A DNA stretch of 64,000 nt from positions 4,981 to 68,980 of the forward strand of contig NZ_BTVP01000019.1 of the NCBI RefSeq assembly GCF_045863935.1. The letters are read 5' to 3'. The position numbers and the translations under genes were made by a program. The notes beneath the pieces are model-generated. The model saw nothing but the letters and a program-made list of their open reading frames with translations, ran no database searches and was not told the origin of the DNA. Shown here in pieces: positions 16,946-24,440 of this stretch; positions within the stretch are counted from its first letter, which is position 1; the number at the start of each line of letters is the position of its first letter. Source of the stretch: Parvibaculum sp045863935 (GTDB lineage: Bacteria > Pseudomonadota > Alphaproteobacteria > Parvibaculales > Parvibaculaceae).

Positions 16946-17611
16946 CTACCCGGTCACGGTCCGGATGCCGATCCGCCAAGGAAAGAGATGTCGCGCAAAG
17001 ACGGTGCAGATCGCCGTCAGGAGTGCGACGGACCCCATTTGCCAAACCAGGATCATCAGGCTTGCGTCTTCCGCGTGGAAAAACCTGAGCCCGAACTCGG
17101 CAAGCGCGGTCGCGGCAAGTGCGGCATAGCCAATTGTCGCGTAAGGCGAGACGGGCGCCCCCCGGCGTATGAGCGAGATCATTGCAATGGCGGGAACAAC
17201 ACCGAGCGAGGCGATATTGGGAAGGCAGACCCAATCGACCTTCACAAGCGAACTCCATGCCCCGCCGACCATGACGCTCCGGACGCTGCCGCCAACAACG
17301 ATCGCAATCCAGAGTCCCAGCGGCAGCAGAGGAAGAACACGCTCCCAGACAGGACGGCCGGGAATGCTGGCGCACAGCGCCGCGAGACCGGCCACAAGCG
17401 CCGTCGTCAGCGCCAGTGACTGCTCGAACAGCCAGCCGCCTTCACCGATCTTCAAGGCGATATCCGCCCTCGGGCCCCGGTACCAGACGATAAGGGCAAC
17501 CCAGGGCAAGGAGAGACCGAACCAAACAAGCAGGCGAACCGGAGGCGAAGAGAGCCGCCGGACGGGCCTGACATCGCCTGCCAGAGAACCAACCAACTCT
17601 TCCGTTCTCAC
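16946..17611 (-). CDS. nrsF: NrsF-type membrane anti-sigma factor (DUF1109)
   Basis: Six-helix inner-membrane protein of about 221 residues; it matches DUF1109, now NrsF, the membrane anchor that holds SigF-type sigma factors inactive until metal or other stress. I place the start at the GTG at 17611 (VRTEELVGSLAGDVRPVRRL), which has GGAG eight bases upstream and fits the family N-terminus; a TTG eight codons earlier is the alternative. Membrane segments include LLVWFGLSLPWVALIVWY, LALTTALVAGLAALCASIPG, LPLLPLGLWIAIVVGG and IGYAALAATALAEFGLRFF. It follows the sigma gene by 39 bases on the same strand. In Caulobacter two cysteines of NrsF sense metals; here Cys residues occur in LAALCAS and VDWVCLPN. 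Confidence 0.88.
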   Translation of the reverse strand: MRTEELVGSLAGDVRPVRRLSSPPVRLLVWFGLSLPWVALIVWYRGPRADIALKIGEGGWLFEQSLALTTALVAGLAALCASIPGRPVWERVLPLLPLGLWIAIVVGGSVRSVMVGGAWSSLVKVDWVCLPNIASLGVVPAIAMISLIRRGAPVSPYATIGYAALAATALAEFGLRFFHAEDASLMILVWQMGSVALLTAICTVFARHLFPWRIGIRTVTG

Positions 17612-17650
17612 GACGTTACTCCGCGCATTTTCCAATTCCGTTCATGCGGG

Positions 17651-18205
17651 TCAGGCTCCCAGCGTTTGTTTCAGGGACTTCATGCCCCGGTGAACCGCCA
17701 CCTTGAGGGCGGAAATGGACATTCCGGTCCGCTCCGCCGCTTCCTTCAGGGACAATTCCTGGATCTTCAGAAGTTCGATTGCCTTTCGCTGCCCCGCCGG
17801 GAGCGATGCGATAGCGCTCTTCAGCAGGTCCGGGTCGCCCTGCCCGTCTTCAAGCCAGTTCGTTTCATCCGCGGAAAATGTTTCAGGCAGCGTGTCCGTT
17901 GTGACTTCGTTTTTCGCTTTTCTGATGTGCCGCCGCTGGAGATCGACCAGCCGCCGGCGAAAAATGGCACTTAACCACGGAAGAAACGGCCGCGCCGGAT
18001 CGTAGGTGTGTCTGACGGAATGCAACGAGAGGAGCACGTCCTGAACCAGATCCTCCGGGTCGATCGATCCGATCCATTTCGCTCGCGCCTGACGCCGAAG
18101 CACAGGTACGACCGATCTCAGGAGATGCTCATAGGCCGTTCCATCGCCGGCCTGCGCCGCCTGCATCAGGCTTTCAAGGGAAACGCTTTCGGTCCCGGTT
18201 TCCAT
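17651..18205 (-). CDS. sigF: ECF RNA polymerase sigma factor, SigF-like
   Basis: A 184-residue sigma-70 family ECF factor. Region 2 covers about residues 25-92 (DPEDLVQDVLLSLHSVRHTYDPARPFLPWLSAI, quoted only to mark the DPEDLVQ core and the WLSAI end); region 4 covers about 130-180 with the helix-turn-helix SLKEAAERTGMSISALKVAVHRGMK. The ATG at 18205 has GGCGGAG upstream. Pairing with a downstream DUF1109/NrsF gene identifies it as the SigF type, which in related bacteria answers heavy metal, chromate or oxidative stress and controls DUF2282 (bufferin) and DoxX genes, both of which occur in this same island. That shared regulon is an inference here. Confidence 0.9.
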   Translation of the reverse strand: METGTESVSLESLMQAAQAGDGTAYEHLLRSVVPVLRRQARAKWIGSIDPEDLVQDVLLSLHSVRHTYDPARPFLPWLSAIFRRRLVDLQRRHIRKAKNEVTTDTLPETFSADETNWLEDGQGDPDLLKSAIASLPAGQRKAIELLKIQELSLKEAAERTGMSISALKVAVHRGMKSLKQTLGA

Positions 18206-18290
18206 GACTCCGCCTGGAGCTCCGCCTGTTTTGGGTAATTGCCGGATTTCCGGTATCTCTTGCCCTCTTTGTCCGACAAATAGTAATATC

Positions 18291-18304
18291 TTACCGATCG
18301 TTTA
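18291..18304. promoter_or_regulatory. candidate TetR operator before the gene at 18317
   Basis: An imperfect palindrome TTACCGATCGTTTA centred on CGATCG, ending 12 bases before the GTG start of the TetR-family gene and lying in the divergent space shared with the sigma factor gene. The position suggests autoregulation; the symmetry is only partial. Confidence 0.35.
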
Positions 18305-18316
18305 GGAACAAGCACC

Positions 18317-18901
18317 GTGCCACGCCGAAAATCATTCCAGCCCGAAATCGCCCTTGAAAGCGCGCAGGCTCTTTTTTGGGAGTTGGGTTACGATGCGACT
18401 TCCATATCCGCACTCGAAAAGCGGATGGGCATCAACCGGTTCAGCATCTACGAGACCTTCGGAGACAAGAAGGCGCTGTTCCTTCAGTGTCTCGAAACTT
18501 ATTCGCAGAACATGAAGGCCGGTAATCTCGCCTTGCTGCAGGATCCGGGCGGGCTCGACGGTATCCGGAAGTTCCTGACGAGGATGGTAGACGGTCCGCG
18601 GGTGGCCAGACGCCGCGGCTGCCTCATGATGAATTCACTTGTCGAGATTTCGGGACGGGACGCCGATGTGAGCCGGATCGTCGACAGGCATTTTCGCCTC
18701 GTGGAGCGGAGCCTGAGACGCGCGGTGGACGAAGCCAAGTCGAGAGGCGAAGTGGCTCCAGGCGTCGCAACGGTGGACGCGGCGAGAACCTTGCTGGCGC
18801 TCGCCCATGGCGTCTTGTCCCTCGGCAAGAGCGAGTTCGGGCGTCCGGTCGCGCGCACCGCAATCCAAACCGTGCTCGATCAGCTAACAAGCGAGGATTG
18901 A
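18317..18901 (+). CDS. TetR/AcrR family transcriptional regulator
   Basis: A 194-residue repressor-type protein. The N-terminal HTH reads LFWELGYDATSISALEKRMGINRFSIYETFGDKKALF (about residues 18-54 in pieces: YDATSISAL, GINRFSIY, FGDKKALF). The C-terminal ligand domain has RRGCLMMNSLVEI, common in the TetR subgroup that pairs with small oxidoreductases. The start is GTG at 18317. It is divergent from the sigma factor gene (111 bases) and is the last intact gene before the right island boundary. Its target is unknown; no partner enzyme lies next to it. Confidence 0.9.
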   Translation: MPRRKSFQPEIALESAQALFWELGYDATSISALEKRMGINRFSIYETFGDKKALFLQCLETYSQNMKAGNLALLQDPGGLDGIRKFLTRMVDGPRVARRRGCLMMNSLVEISGRDADVSRIVDRHFRLVERSLRRAVDEAKSRGEVAPGVATVDAARTLLALAHGVLSLGKSEFGRPVARTAIQTVLDQLTSED

Positions 18902-19154
18902 TCCCGGTATGACCGCCGGGTTCCTCCAAAGCGCTGTACGTGTATCTAGTGCACCACGCCGCGCAGGCGCTCAACGAGGTTTGGATACGGATTGAGGTGA
19001 GGCCGTCTTTCTGCACGACTTCCTGGAATTGCCACCCCAAACGCAGGCCTGCCGCTGACTGGCGGCTGTTGGTTGCCTATCGCGTATCGGTGAATGCTCG
19101 CAAGCCAGACTGCTTCCGATTCTTTTCGTGCACACACTGCGCACATGCCATCCT
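18902..19154. other. right end of the island without a recognisable gene
   Basis: About 250 bases between the TetR gene and the truncated dusA start. Open frames are short and featureless on both strands. An integrase or its remnant would be expected near one island end; I could not recognise one here. Confidence 0.45.
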
Positions 19155-19232
19155 CTAAACGCCCGTCATCAAAGACAAATCGCTCAAATCCATCATGGGC
19201 GCGATGGAGATTTTGTTTTTCGGCGTATTCAA
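19155..19232 (-). pseudogene. dusA: truncated dusA 5' end (original start of the gene, cut by the island)
   Basis: Reading from TTG at 19232 the frame gives MNTPKNKISIAPMMD, matching MNTQTNKIAIAPMMD of the intact gene at 12 of 15 residues, then leaves dusA (LSDLSLMTGV) and stops at 19155. The homology ends exactly where a dusA-targeting integrase would cut. This is interpreted as the host's original dusA start, displaced from the gene body by the 17.8-kb insertion. Confidence 0.7.
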
Positions 19233-19316
19233 AGGCGTCCCCGGACCTCGGGAGTATTCAAGCGGCCAAGTTTACGCCGTTGTATCTCCTAATGCGCTTA
19301 CAGGCACAGGAAAATT
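19190..19316 (-). repeat. right copy of duplicated dusA 5' region (attR-like)
   Basis: Gap-free homologue of 1424-1550 including the first 15 dusA codons, the TTG start and about 85 bases of upstream leader. The shared core nearest the junction is CCATCAT-N5-CGAT-N4-GATTTT. To the right the sequence continues into the SDR gene, presumed to be the original upstream neighbour of dusA. Confidence 0.75.
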
Positions 19317-19346
19317 CCGCCTACCTCTCAGGCATCATATGCATCG

Positions 19347-20174
19347 TCAGCTTGCTCGGGGGATTCCAGTGTCCCCCATCGAGACCAACCTGGCCCGTTG
19401 TGTGCGAAAATCCCTTCCCAGAATTGAAACGGCTATCCGCTTCGGGAGGACGGCTCCAAGCTTCGCAAGGAAGCTCGTCGGGAACGGGAACGCGTAATCC
19501 CAGCGGCCGGCACGGATTGCCTTGAGTATGCGGGCGGCCGCTTCCTCCTCGGAAAGTTCGAACGGGGCAGGCATGCCGTCTCCCACCGTCGCTTCGGTTG
19601 CGATGAAGCCGGGATAGATCGAGACAAACTCGATCCCGTCATCGGCAAATTCGACGCGGCATGTGTCGACGAGCAGCCGCAGCGCGCCCTTGGCGGCCGA
19701 ATAAGGGCCCTGCAGCGGCACGCCGAGGAACCCGGCAAGCGAGTTCGTGTGCGCAATGACGCCGCCCTTTTGCGCGATCATCTGGTCGATCACGGGAAAC
19801 AGGTAGTTCACGATCGTGTCGTAGTTCGACCGCATATAGGCCGTGACGTCACGTGCGTTCATCTCGTGCATGTCGAGCGCGGGGGCGCCGCCGACATTGA
19901 GTACCGCGAGATCGATGCGGCCGAATGTTTCGACGGCGCGTGCGACCACCTGCGCGGCGGCGTCCGCGTCTTCGGCATCGGCTGCGAGCGCGAGACATTG
20001 GCCGCCGCGCTTTTCGATTTCTTCAGCCAGCCTCTCCAGCTTTTCGCGACGGCGCGCCGTCACGATCAGCTTGGCCCCCTCCTCCGCCATCTTCATGGCC
20101 AGAACCCGGCCGATGCCGGACGACGCGCCCGCGAGGAGAACGACTTTGTCCGTATAAGTTTGCTTGTGTGTCAC
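19347..20174 (-). CDS. SDR family NAD(P)-dependent oxidoreductase
   Basis: A 275-residue classical short-chain dehydrogenase. The cofactor loop is GASSGIG (16-22) and ARRREKL after strand two suggests NADP(H). The catalytic set is Asn near 117, Ser145 (AHTNSLAGF), Tyr158 and Lys162 (YSAAK). The start is GTG (VTHKQTY). It ends next to the attR-like copy and begins 11 bases after the aminotransferase stop, so it is probably the last gene of the minus-strand operon starting at 21420. It likely oxidises or reduces a hydroxyl or keto intermediate of the catabolic pathway encoded here; the substrate is unknown. Confidence 0.9.
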   Translation of the reverse strand: MTHKQTYTDKVVLLAGASSGIGRVLAMKMAEEGAKLIVTARRREKLERLAEEIEKRGGQCLALAADAEDADAAAQVVARAVETFGRIDLAVLNVGGAPALDMHEMNARDVTAYMRSNYDTIVNYLFPVIDQMIAQKGGVIAHTNSLAGFLGVPLQGPYSAAKGALRLLVDTCRVEFADDGIEFVSIYPGFIATEATVGDGMPAPFELSEEEAAARILKAIRAGRWDYAFPFPTSFLAKLGAVLPKRIAVSILGRDFRTQRARLVSMGDTGIPRAS

Positions 20175-20184
20175 TGTCTGCCTT

Positions 20185-21420
20185 TCAGGCTTTGACCGAT
20201 GGGGAAAACTTTCTCACAACGCTGTCTGCGATCTCCAGTGTGCGATCGATATCCGCCTCGGTCATGGCGGCGCCGATGAACATGTTGTGGAAGGGGTGGA
20301 AATAGGCGCCGCCTGCCATCATTCCGCCGGCAAAGGCGGAGCTGCTCTCGAAATCGCAATGCCCTTCGTCGTCCGCAATCATGATCAGTGGCATCTGCGA
20401 CGGTCCGGTCTGGCTGAGATTGACGCCACGCGCCTGCGCGATTGCGGCAAGCCCGGTGCGCAACCGATCGCCCAGCGCAATCGTGCGTTCCAGGTAATCC
20501 ATCTCGCGGATGAGGCGCAGCGTTTCGAGCGATGCCGCCATCGCGGCGCCCGCGAACCAGAAGGAGCCGGTCACATAGATTTTCGACGCGGCTTCCTTCG
20601 CCCGGTCATTGCCGAGAAGCGCCGAAATAGGATGGCCGTTCGCGATTGCCTTGCCCCAGGTCGAAAGGTCCGGCGCGACGCCGAGATGCGTCCAGCTGCA
20701 ATCCCGTTCGATCCGGAACCCCGCCCGGATGTCGTCGACGAGAAGGAGCGCATCCTTCTCGTCGCACAATTCACGCGCGCGGCGGGCATAGGCCGGATCG
20801 GGAAGCTCCTGATCGACGAATACGTCGTGCTTGAAGGGCGAAGCGAAGATCGCGGCAAGATCGTCGCCCGCCAGCGCCACCGCGTGTTCCAGGCTGCCTA
20901 CGTCATTGTACTGATAATAGATGAAATGGGCGCGGTCGTCTTCCACGGTGCCCGCGGGAATGGGCGTGCACCAGGGCGCGGCGCCATGATAGGCGCCGCT
21001 CGCCATCAGCACCTTCTTGCGGCCCCGGTAGGCGCGTGCCGTCAGCAACGCCATGCTGGATGCGTCCGTGCCGTTCTTGCAGAACATCGCCCAATCGGCG
21101 TGTGTCACCATGCCGGTGAAGGCTTCGGCAAGCTCCACCATTCGGGGCGTCGGTCCCGTCGCCACGTCGATCTCGGCCATTTGCCTTGCATAGGCCGCAT
21201 CGATCTCGGGATTGCAGTAACCGAACAGATTGGGGCCGTAGCCGCACATGAAGTCGATATAGCGCTGGCCGTCCGCATCCCAGAGATAGGCCCCTTTCGC
21301 CCGTACAAAAAACTGCGGCGCATGCGGCGGCAGAAGCGCGACCGACTGATGACCGTACATGCCGCCCGGAATGACCCTGGCAGCCCTCGCCTTCAAAGCC
21401 TCGTCGATCTTCCCGCTCAT
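20185..21420 (-). CDS. class III PLP aminotransferase, glutamate-1-semialdehyde aminomutase-like
   Basis: A 411-residue fold-type I PLP enzyme. The ATG at 21420 has GGAGACG upstream. Features are GPNLFGYCNPEI near 62-73, the cofactor Asp in LLLVDDIRAGF (Asp229/230) and the Schiff-base lysine in STWGKAIANGHP (Lys257). It resembles HemL but the motifs around the active site differ from authentic HemL, and the neighbours (PfkB kinase, class II aldolase, SDR) point to a catabolic transaminase or aminomutase acting on an amino sugar or amino acid. It is transcribed divergently from the kinase-aldolase pair across a 92-base region with a perfect palindrome. Confidence 0.88.
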   Translation of the reverse strand: MSGKIDEALKARAARVIPGGMYGHQSVALLPPHAPQFFVRAKGAYLWDADGQRYIDFMCGYGPNLFGYCNPEIDAAYARQMAEIDVATGPTPRMVELAEAFTGMVTHADWAMFCKNGTDASSMALLTARAYRGRKKVLMASGAYHGAAPWCTPIPAGTVEDDRAHFIYYQYNDVGSLEHAVALAGDDLAAIFASPFKHDVFVDQELPDPAYARRARELCDEKDALLLVDDIRAGFRIERDCSWTHLGVAPDLSTWGKAIANGHPISALLGNDRAKEAASKIYVTGSFWFAGAAMAASLETLRLIREMDYLERTIALGDRLRTGLAAIAQARGVNLSQTGPSQMPLIMIADDEGHCDFESSSAFAGGMMAGGAYFHPFHNMFIGAAMTEADIDRTLEIADSVVRKFSPSVKA

Positions 21421-21441
21421 TGCCGTCTCCGCTTGCGAAAC

Positions 21442-21457
21442 AATAGTAATTACTATT
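21442..21457. promoter_or_regulatory. perfect 16-bp operator-like palindrome
   Basis: AATAGTAATTACTATT is a perfect inverted repeat midway between the divergent aminotransferase (21420) and kinase (21513) genes. It is a probable binding site of the TetR regulator encoded at 23081-23707 and would control both transcription units. Confidence 0.65.
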
Positions 21458-21512
21458 ATATTGATCGGAGGCCCGATGCAAGGCTTCTTTACGAGTTCCC
21501 AGGGAGAGGAAT

Positions 21513-22412
21513 ATGCGCGATCTGACATGCGTGGGACTGACCACGCTCGACATACTGGTTCGGCCGGTGGATGCCCTGCCCGACGCGCAGCAGCCGACGC
21601 TTGTCGAGGAAATCGCGCTCGCCCCTGCAGGCACCGCCTCGGGAACGGCGATGGTGGCGGCGACGCTCGGGCTCGACACGGCGGTGATCTCGGCTGTCGG
21701 CCAGGATGTAAATGGCGATATCGTGCTGCAACTCCTGAAGCGGGCCGGCATCGACTGCGAACAGATCGCGCGCCTCGGCGAGCTGCCGACATCGACCAGC
21801 GTACTGACCATCCGGTCCGACGGCGAGCGCCCCGTCTTTCATATGCTGGGTGCGAGCCTATTGACCGCCATGAGCCCTGCCGCCATCGAGACGGCGCGTG
21901 GATCGCGCTTCTTCCACTTTGGCGGCGTCGGATTTCCGAACCTGTCGTCGCCGGAAGCCCTTGCCGCGGTTGCAAGCATCCGCGCTGGCGGCACCTATGT
22001 CACCTGCGATCTCATCGCTCCGCAGCCGCAGACCATCGAGACCCTGCGCGCCTTGCTGCCCTATGTCGATTGCTTCATGCCGAGCGAAGCAGAGGTGCGC
22101 GTTCTGCTGGGCGATGTGCCCGTGGAAAATGCGCTCGAAATATTCACCGGCATGGGCGCGGCATCCTGCATTATCAAGCGCGGCGGTGCGGGCAGCATCG
22201 GCCGGAGCAATGGCGAAATCTTCGAGGTTCCGGCAAAGTCGATCACCCCGGTCGATACGACCAGCTGCGGCGACAGCTATTGCGCAGGGTTCATCAGCGG
22301 TCTCTCGCAAGGGCTTTCGTTCCGCGATGCGATGGACATTGCCACCGATACCGCGGCCGAGGTTGCAAAGGGACTTGGAACGCTCGGCACACTCAAAAGG
22401 AAAGTTGCCTGA
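21513..22412 (+). CDS. PfkB family carbohydrate kinase
   Basis: A 299-residue ribokinase-fold ATP-dependent sugar kinase. The N-terminal substrate domain has GLTTLDILVRPVDALPD and the glycine patch APAGTASGTAMVAATLGLDTAVISAVGQD (split features: PAGTASGTA, AVGQDVNGD). The C-terminal ATP domain has the signature VDTTSCGDSYCAGF (247-260) with catalytic Asp254. It is the first gene on the plus strand, followed after one base by a class II aldolase: the kinase would phosphorylate a sugar or polyol that the aldolase then cleaves. The exact sugar cannot be read from sequence. Confidence 0.9.
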   Translation: MRDLTCVGLTTLDILVRPVDALPDAQQPTLVEEIALAPAGTASGTAMVAATLGLDTAVISAVGQDVNGDIVLQLLKRAGIDCEQIARLGELPTSTSVLTIRSDGERPVFHMLGASLLTAMSPAAIETARGSRFFHFGGVGFPNLSSPEALAAVASIRAGGTYVTCDLIAPQPQTIETLRALLPYVDCFMPSEAEVRVLLGDVPVENALEIFTGMGAASCIIKRGGAGSIGRSNGEIFEVPAKSITPVDTTSCGDSYCAGFISGLSQGLSFRDAMDIATDTAAEVAKGLGTLGTLKRKVA

Positions 22413-22413
22413 C

Positions 22414-23070
22414 ATGATCGTGAATGAAGACAAACTTCGCCAGGGCCTCGTAACCGTGATGCGGGAGATGGACGCCTCGGGCCTCAATCACGGAACGGCG
22501 GGCAATGCCTCGGTGCGATTCGGCGAGCATTTCCTCGTCACCCCGTCGGGCATCCCGGCGGTACAGTTGACGCCCGACCACATGGTGAAGATCGACCTGT
22601 CCGGCGCCTATAGCGGCGATGTGAGGCCGACAAGCGAATGGCGCATGCATGCAGGGCTTCTCTCGGGACGGCCCGACATCAACGCCGTGGTGCATTGCCA
22701 CTCGCAATACGCCACGACGCTTGCCTGCGCGAACAAGCCGATCCCTCCGCTCCACTACATGACGGCAGTGAGTGGCGGTCCCGACATTCGCGTGGCGCCT
22801 TACGCGTTGTTCGGCTCGGAGGAACTCGCCAGCGCCGTCATCGCCACGCTGGAGGGCCGCCGTGCCTGCCTCATGGCCAATCATGGTCAGATCGCACTCG
22901 GGCGCACGCTCGCCGAAGCGCTCATGATCGCACGCGAGGTTGAGGTGCAGGCGTCGTTTTACTACGGCACGCTCGCCATCGGCGGCCCCACCCTTCTCTC
23001 CGACGAACAGATGGAAGCGGTGTTCGGTGCGTTTCTCACTTATGGCCAAAAGCCGGTAACGCCCGAATAG
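22414..23070 (+). CDS. class II aldolase/adducin family protein
   Basis: A 218-residue zinc-dependent aldolase of the fuculose-phosphate/ribulose-phosphate epimerase-like fold. Visible residues are the phosphate-loop region GLNHGTAGNASVR, TPSGIP, the catalytic Glu in TSEWRMHAGLL, the zinc histidines in VVHCHSQYATTLAC and the third His in MANHGQIALG. It starts within one base of the kinase stop, so the pair is translationally coupled. Together they look like phosphorylation followed by retro-aldol cleavage of a phosphorylated sugar or amino sugar derivative. Confidence 0.9.
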   Translation: MIVNEDKLRQGLVTVMREMDASGLNHGTAGNASVRFGEHFLVTPSGIPAVQLTPDHMVKIDLSGAYSGDVRPTSEWRMHAGLLSGRPDINAVVHCHSQYATTLACANKPIPPLHYMTAVSGGPDIRVAPYALFGSEELASAVIATLEGRRACLMANHGQIALGRTLAEALMIAREVEVQASFYYGTLAIGGPTLLSDEQMEAVFGAFLTYGQKPVTPE

Positions 23071-23080
23071 CCGGCGCCGC

Positions 23081-23707
23081 TTATCCGAACAGGACCGCGT
23101 CTATCGCCTTCGCGGTCCGGTCGACGACCCGCGCACGATCGCATTCGTCCGTTTCCAGAAGCATTTCAACGCAGGCGTAACCAATTTCGTTTGCCAGCCG
23201 GCAGCGGTCATAGGCTTCGTCACGGGGAATATGAGGATTGGCCTCCAGATATCTCTCGGCCATGATCCGTGCGACATGACTGTGAGACTCGAGGCGGATC
23301 GACCGCAGCGCGGGGATGGCACGGAGCGATACCATCAGCGCGTAGCCGCCCTCGAAGGCTTCCGTCACCTTGAGCGTGCGCCACAGCAGCGCCCTCGTCT
23401 GATCAACGAGCGCGCCGGGCAGCTCCGCGACGTCCGCCAGCGCGGTCTCCAGCACGGCGTTCTGGGCATTCATCAGGTTCCTGCCCAACGCTGCAAGCAT
23501 CGCGTGCTTGTCTTCGAAGTAGCGGTAGAAAGCAGGCGCGGTCAAACCGGCCCGCTCCACAATCGCGTTGGAGTTCAGGCCTTCCAGCCCTTCTTCGACC
23601 AGAATTTTCTGAGCGGCAGCCAGCAAACTGCGATAGGTAGCCTTCGATCTGCTCTGGCGAGGCTCGACAACCGGTTTCTCGGAAACGGCGTTCTTCTTTG
23701 TGCTCAT
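23081..23707 (-). CDS. TetR/AcrR family transcriptional regulator
   Basis: A 208-residue regulator with HTH AIVERAGLTAPAFYRYFEDKHAMLAAL (about 48-74) and an all-helical ligand domain. It is convergent with the aldolase gene, 10 bases away, which ties it to the catabolic cluster; the perfect palindrome at 21442-21457 is its most likely operator. The effector would be a pathway metabolite. Confidence 0.88.
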   Translation of the reverse strand: MSTKKNAVSEKPVVEPRQSRSKATYRSLLAAAQKILVEEGLEGLNSNAIVERAGLTAPAFYRYFEDKHAMLAALGRNLMNAQNAVLETALADVAELPGALVDQTRALLWRTLKVTEAFEGGYALMVSLRAIPALRSIRLESHSHVARIMAERYLEANPHIPRDEAYDRCRLANEIGYACVEMLLETDECDRARVVDRTAKAIDAVLFG

Positions 23708-23759
23708 GCCGCCAGCCTACGCGATCATGCTGGATTGAACAAAGCGGTCTCGGTTCCGC

Positions 23760-24440
23760 TCAAACACCGCAGGCATTGGCATCTTGCGCCGCCAATTCCG
23801 GATTTTCAGCGCCGTAGATCTTCAGGAACAAGTCGAGCGTGTAGTCGAGATGCCGATCCACCTCTTCCGGTGTCAGTTTCACTTCTTCGCCGCAAAGCAT
23901 CTTCATTTGATACTCACCGAGCACAAGTGCGATGAAGACATCCGCCGCGCGCATCGAATCGTCGACCTTGAGCAGGCCGCGTCGCGACTGTTTCTCGAGG
24001 TAGGTCGAGACCAATTCGCGGCCCCTTTGCGGGCCGGCACTATAGAAGGTGGCGCCGACTTCCGGGAATTGCGGCGCCTCGGCAACGACGATGCGGAGTA
24101 GCGACATTTTCGGCTGCTGGATCACGCCGTCGAAGAACTGCCTGGCGACAAGGCGCAGCGCCTCGCGGAGCGGTAGTGCGTCTATATCTTCCGAGTCGAG
24201 CACACCGAAGAAATTCTGACACTCCTGCTCGATCGTCTCGCGAAAGAGACCGGCCTTTCCGTCGAAGAGATCGTAGAGCGTTGCAAGCGACCCGCCCGAT
24301 ACGCTGACGATGTCGTTGAGGCTGGTAGCCCCATAGCCTTGTTGTAAGAAAACCTCACGCGCGGCATCGAGAATTGCCAGTCGTCTCTTCTCGCGGCGCG
24401 ACGGCTCCTTGCCCCTCCGTTCCTGTATCACCGTTCTCAC
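23760..24440 (-). CDS. TetR/AcrR family regulator of the RND efflux operon
   Basis: A 226-residue regulator whose HTH is NDIVSVSGGSLATLYDLFDGKAGLF (about 42-66) with an AcrR-type C-terminal domain (TetR_C-like, PEEVDRHLDYTLDLFLKIYG). The GTG start overlaps the stop of the outer-membrane factor gene (GTGA), so it is the last gene of the four-gene operon that begins at 30272 and is autoregulated if it binds the inverted repeat at 30376-30396. Being at the distal end of the operon it represses is a less common layout than divergent placement. Confidence 0.9.
   Translation of the reverse strand: MRTVIQERRGKEPSRREKRRLAILDAAREVFLQQGYGATSLNDIVSVSGGSLATLYDLFDGKAGLFRETIEQECQNFFGVLDSEDIDALPLREALRLVARQFFDGVIQQPKMSLLRIVVAEAPQFPEVGATFYSAGPQRGRELVSTYLEKQSRRGLLKVDDSMRAADVFIALVLGEYQMKMLCGEEVKLTPEEVDRHLDYTLDLFLKIYGAENPELAAQDANACGV

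Larger units (their letters stand above)
1424..19232. mobile_element. putative genomic island inserted in the 5' end of dusA (integrase not found)
   Basis: Boundaries are inferred from a duplicated dusA 5' end. At the left, dusA codons 1-15 plus upstream DNA (1424-1550) join an intact dusA body. At the right, a second copy (19190-19316) keeps codons 1-15 and the upstream DNA but runs into unrelated sequence after MMD. This is the arrangement expected when an element that carries a replacement dusA start integrates within the first codons. The cargo is mostly metal and oxidative stress genes: CusBA efflux, bufferin, DoxX, sigma/anti-sigma pair, peroxiredoxin. No integrase, relaxase or phage gene is recognisable inside, so the element is probably immobilised or was moved by an integrase since lost. 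Base composition does not obviously differ from the flanks. Confidence 0.65.

Noticed and set aside
20185..21420. HemL (glutamate-1-semialdehyde aminomutase for tetrapyrrole synthesis)
   Set aside because: Only HemL-like; divergent motifs and catabolic neighbours argue against a housekeeping heme role.
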